From positions 17,430,682-17,494,681 of the forward strand of contig CM040433.1 in NCBI GenBank assembly GCA_022702705.1: 64,000 bases of DNA, written 5' to 3'. The notes under the pieces were generated by a model. The model saw nothing but the letters and a program-made list of their open reading frames with translations, was not told the origin of the DNA and ran no database searches. This document shows, piece after piece, positions 60,392 through 64,000 of this stretch. Position numbers and translations under genes: made by a program. The DNA is from Papilionanthe hookeriana x Papilionanthe teres (Eukaryota; Streptophyta; Magnoliopsida; Asparagales; Orchidaceae). How positions within the stretch are numbered: the first letter of the stretch is position 1; each line of letters begins with the position of its first letter.

Positions 60392-60398
60392 AACCCTA
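60392..60398. promoter_or_regulatory. telo-box-like motif upstream of the AP-5 beta gene
   Basis: AACCCTA lies about 45 bp upstream of the start codon. A TGGGCC site-II-type motif is at about 60,571-60,576. The pair is common in promoters of plant housekeeping genes. No TATA box was found in the 250 bp upstream, which fits a broadly expressed gene. The role is inferred. Confidence 0.35.
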
Positions 60399-60599
60399 GC
60401 TATAGCTGGAATTTGCTAATGATCGGCGGAGGTAACAGGTGAATGATCTAAGTGCCGTTGGTTCAACTGTCGGTTTTAGTTTATTTTTGGCCACGGATAT
60501 GCTTGGGCGGTCATTAGTTCGCGATCGATTACTTATCGAGGACCGCTGTCCTTTTGCATTGAAGTTGGGATGGGCCGTTTTCACCTAGTTGGGGGTGCT

Positions 60600-61989
60600 G
60601 GCTCCGCGCCGAAGCATCTAATTAGGTAGATTTTTTAGAAGATGTTCTACACTTCATTCATCTGGAAATACCCCCCGATACGTAGGAGTTAGTAGGCTGA
60701 ACATGCGGTCTCAGGTCATCTTTGATGGGTCTCATAGAGTCACATCACATGATATATCTTTGAGATTCATGCTGATGCACATTTATGTACATATTAATAT
60801 TCCTCAATTCTCTTAATCCTTGATAGTGACAACTGCGATAAGGACAAGGGAATCTAAATTTTTAAAACAGTTTTGTGATATTCGTGACTATTAAATGCAC
60901 AATAATAGAATACTTATTGATTTTCATGTCAAAGTCATTATAAATGAGATGTAAGGACTTGTCTTCCATGCATTTTTTCAAATTCATCTTTTGTTCTATC
61001 ACTGGCATTGTGTATGGAGGGCGAACAACACCTGAGATCCGTTAACAAGGAGGTTGCGCGTTGATGTTTCAAGCAATTAAAAAGAGGGCAAAGACTGCTT
61101 CGAAAATCAAATGACCATGGAAAGCGCATTGTGCCTGAGCTGAGGACCTTCGACGCAGTGGTTGAGGTAGGATCCGACGGATTGAACGATTTGTCCCCCA
61201 CTTCTTTTTACTAAGGGAAGAGCAACGTCATTACCCTGCCTTCGAGCTATTACCCTCAAAGAAGCAAGCGACAAATGAACAAGTGGTTGCTCCATACCCT
61301 TCCGCCACTTCTCAGCCAGTTTCACACTCTCCATCGGTGGAATAGGAAGTTGGGGGAGAAGTTTTTTCCTTCACCGCTTCGGATTTAGACCAAATGATGG
61401 GTCCCTCTTCTGGTGAGGGGACAATAACTCTGCCTCCAGTGGAGCGATAGCTTCCCAAGACTGGCTTCGTGGTGGATCTCGGGTCCGTCGAATGTTTCAG
61501 GTGTTCTCTGGGCTGCTTGGGAATGAGTTAATGTTTTTGGCCGCTGATTCAGCAAGAAGTCCAGCATACATGAGCTGTCTTGCTCGGTTGAGCTTCATCT
61601 CTGCAAGTTTGAGACTTAATCAGCACAAGAACGCGACCACCTTTGTGGTGTGTGATTAGGGCGGTTGGAGGATGAGCTTGATGTTGTTCGGGCTCGTGAG
61701 GCTATCCTTCAAGAATAGATGACGTCCCTCAAGGTCAAGCTAGCCGTCGTTAGGGAATAAGTTTCAGCCTCCAAAATGTACTATAAAATGAATAGGGTAG
61801 TCAAGTTTAGGATAGGGGGTGAGTTGATGTTTAGTTGGTTGACTCAGTTGGGATATGTCCCGGCTGAGGTTGCAACCGATACTTTTGTAAAGTTTTTTTT
61901 TCTTTTTAGTTGATTAATTGTAAACATATGAATTTCCCTTTGTACTGAGTAACTGCAATGAATGAAGCAAATGTAAATATATTTTATTT

Positions 61990-61990
<1 letters not shown>
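60600..61990. other. intergenic with a possible retroelement relic
   Basis: At 61,330-61,870 the plus strand has broken frames rich in E, L, K and R (for example LGRLEDELDVVRAREAILQE) that look like the coiled-coil part of a plant retroelement Gag-type protein. The frames are interrupted and no catalytic domain follows, so only a possible relic is noted. Confidence 0.25.

Positions 61991-61993
<3 letters not shown>

Positions 61994-62034
<41 letters not shown>
61994..62034. repeat. (TA)n microsatellite at a LINE 3' end
   Basis: The TA tract directly abuts the 3' end of the minus-strand LINE (minus strand: CTTCTTTAATATATATA). It is the same arrangement as the tract at 9,574-9,638. Confidence 0.95.
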
Positions 62035-62038
<4 letters not shown>

Positions 62039-64000
62039 GAAGCCCGTAGGCAATTTTATTACTCAAATTTAAAAGTGCAGGTTTTAGGTGGGAGTGACCC
62101 ACTAAAAAAGTCTAAAAATACAAAAAACACGCCCCTAGGGTCCCAACCACATGGTATACAACTCAAACAAAAAGATTCTTCAAAAGAATTATAGGTATAC
62201 TAAAAAATGAAAAAAAAATCACCAAAAACTATACCCTGTCCAGCTCTAGGTTATCCCTGCTATCTTCAACACTAGACCTGGCAAGAAGGTATAAGAACTT
62301 CAAGAAGGAAATAACAAACTAACTAAGTAAAAATCATTAGCATAGTTAGATAGCACAAAAGTAAGTGGAACAAGATATAGATTCAGCACCAAGGAATAAT
62401 AAATAACTTGAGAAATAAATAAGATACCAATAGAGAGATATAAATTCTGAAGCCAATTCCTATCAAAGATCAGCATTATGCACAAAAGAAAACAAAGCTC
62501 CAGAAAGATGATCATAATCAATCCCTATATTTCATCCTTTACAAACAATGGAGCCAACCATATGTATAAAGTAGAAGAAGCCAACACAGAGGCAACCACC
62601 AAGAGAGTAAAAGCCCAGAACAAAGGAATCTTTGTTGGACAGTATCCCTAACCAATCAAAGAAAGAGCCAACCAGTAAAAAAGGAGATGCTTGAAACAAC
62701 ATAACCCAAAGATCCAACAAAATAACAAATAAGAAAGTTGTTGCCACGTAAGTGCACAAAACAAGATTGGAATAGCTCCACCTAAAAAACCACACGACAA
62801 GATATTCAGAAAGTATCAAATAGTCAAGAAACAACATTGAAATTAGTATATGGAGGAGAAACCAGTAATACAACCTTTACCAGAATACTAAAATAAAATT
62901 GGCATCAGCAAAACCATCAAAAAATAACCCATCTGAGCCAGCCATCAAAGTGCAAAAACTCGACAAAACAAATAAACTAGCAGAGGATTAAATTCTCAAT
63001 AAATAAGAGTAATTATTAGCAGTAGTATAATAGAACCAACAGGAACCCATAAATAAACGGTCAAAATAAAGCAAAAAGTCATCTTTAACACAGTAGTGAC
63101 CGGCCCTAAGCAGTCTGAGGTAAGGCATATCCATTAAATCACGCTCAATTAGCCTTTTCAACTTGATAAGAGAAGAGATTCCAAGCCATAAATGGGATAC
63201 ACCCCTTTGTAGCTAACCAGTGGACATGTTGATTGCCTTCTTTAAATACAAAACACCATTCAATATTTAATTTCAACCTTGATATTTGGTCTCAAGTCCT
63301 ATTTAAAACATATAGTATATTCCATGGGGGTTGGAGTTTAAGCAATATACAATCCAATAATGAATGATAATCAATCTCTACTAGAATATTTTACCAACCT
63401 GATCTAGCCACACAAAATAAAGCTAGTAAAATAGCCTAACCTTCAGCCTCAAGAGGAGAGTCAGCGACAAGTGCAGAATAGACAAAACTAATGCAAACAC
63501 CATGCAAATCCCTAAAAAGCACTCCAGTACCAGCCCCAGAAACACCTCAGCTACCATCCACATTGACTTTGATCCACCCAGCAGACGGGGGACCCATCTA
63601 ACCAATTTAAGGGTAGGGACTACAACATTAGAAAAGGGAGTCCCTTCAGAGAAAGTCATCTTAAATTTGTTAAAGCGAATAATTTTAGATAAATAACCCA
63701 GAATATTGGCAATGACTGCTTCATATTTAAAAAGCTCTCCTTTATACTTGCATGCATTCCTAGCCATCCACACAAACCACATAACAATGTATGGAATATA
63801 AGCCATAACGTGATTCTTAGTGACCCCATCAACCAGTATGTAGAGAAATCCACCACATTACTCTAAAAGGAAGGAATTTTCTTGTGGAAAAAATCCCTAA
63901 AAAATCCCCAAACTTGCATAGAGGTAGAACACTTGAAATATAAGTTATTCAATGTTTCCTCCTTCCTACACAAAAAACACTATGAAGCACTTCTAAGCCC
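62035..64000 (-). mobile_element. L1-like LINE, 3' part (runs out of the window)
   Basis: On the minus strand from the window edge: a reverse-transcriptase zinc finger (CFLCRKEETLNNLYFKCSTS, about 63,975-63,915; compare CxLCGxxEETxxHLFxxC), then VWMARNACKYKGELFKYEAV, then a frameshifted RNase H domain (GWIKVNVDGS near 63,575-63,545, a DSPLEAEG segment carrying its E, and VEIDYHSLLDCI near 63,390) and a final FKEGNQHVHWLA-type segment (about 63,240-63,205). About 1.1 kb of T-rich 3' untranslated sequence (minus strand) and a TTTAA(TA)n tail follow. Endonuclease and RT would lie beyond 64,000. The copy has frame breaks and is probably dead. Confidence 0.8.

Noticed and set aside
62532..62873. 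Hydrophobic ORF of 113 codons resembling a membrane protein
   Set aside because: It lies in the T-rich 3' untranslated part of the LINE; the hydrophobicity follows from T-rich codons.

Overview
This is plant nuclear DNA, almost certainly from a flowering plant with a repeat-rich genome. It has two intact protein genes, about 40 kb apart, and the rest is transposon remnants and non-coding repeats. The plant evidence is a P-class pentatricopeptide (PPR) gene, a plant-type AP-5 beta adaptor gene with short GT-AG introns, a Ty3/gypsy element of the tRNA-Asp-primed Athila type, a MULE with a plant mobile domain, Ty1/copia, L1-like and RTE-like LINE relics, and (TA)n microsatellites. Species cannot be read from the sequence. 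No rRNA, tRNA, CRISPR or bacterial operon structure was seen.

Layout. 1-4.25 kb: tandem array in three blocks (periods about 88, 76 and 79 bp), each unit carrying two hairpins. 4.25-6.75 kb: inverted copy of a long non-coding repeat family (here called R) that recurs at 39.7-51.1 kb. 6.75-9.5 kb: decayed LTR-element gag and tandem duplications. 9.57-11.56 kb: a LINE copy with ORF1 but no ORF2, apparently flanked by a target-site duplication. 12.06-12.55 kb: a foldback repeat. 16.0-17.3 kb: copia Pol and LTR remnant. 17.05-18.38 kb: a 660-bp tandem duplication joining that LTR remnant to the 3' end of the PPR gene. 18.23-19.45 kb: intact PPR gene (minus strand). 20.05-38.13 kb: a decayed MULE plus plant mobile domain (PMD) unit on the minus strand, split within the PMD by a 13.6-kb Athila-like retrotransposon (21,433-35,046) with 5-bp AAAGT duplications. 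38.4-39.7 kb: a diverged related solo LTR. 39.7-51.1 kb: R-family repeats, including a tandem duplication with about 4.1-4.5 kb units. 51.4-53 kb: gypsy gag remnants duplicated in tandem. 56.1-56.35 kb: RTE-type LINE tail. 56.82-60.35 kb: intact three-exon AP-5 beta-like gene (minus strand). 62.0-64.0 kb: 3' part of an L1-like LINE.

The two cellular genes are unrelated in job: one is predicted to act in organelle RNA metabolism, the other in endosomal vesicle traffic. The most unusual structures are (i) the hairpin array, in which stems change in a base-paired way between sub-families while the TATGGG loop recurs, and (ii) a CpG-rich 15-bp near-palindrome found about 20 times in the Athila-like element, only in the U3 of both LTRs and just upstream of each of two env-like ORFs, as if a promoter block had been copied in front of each extra ORF.
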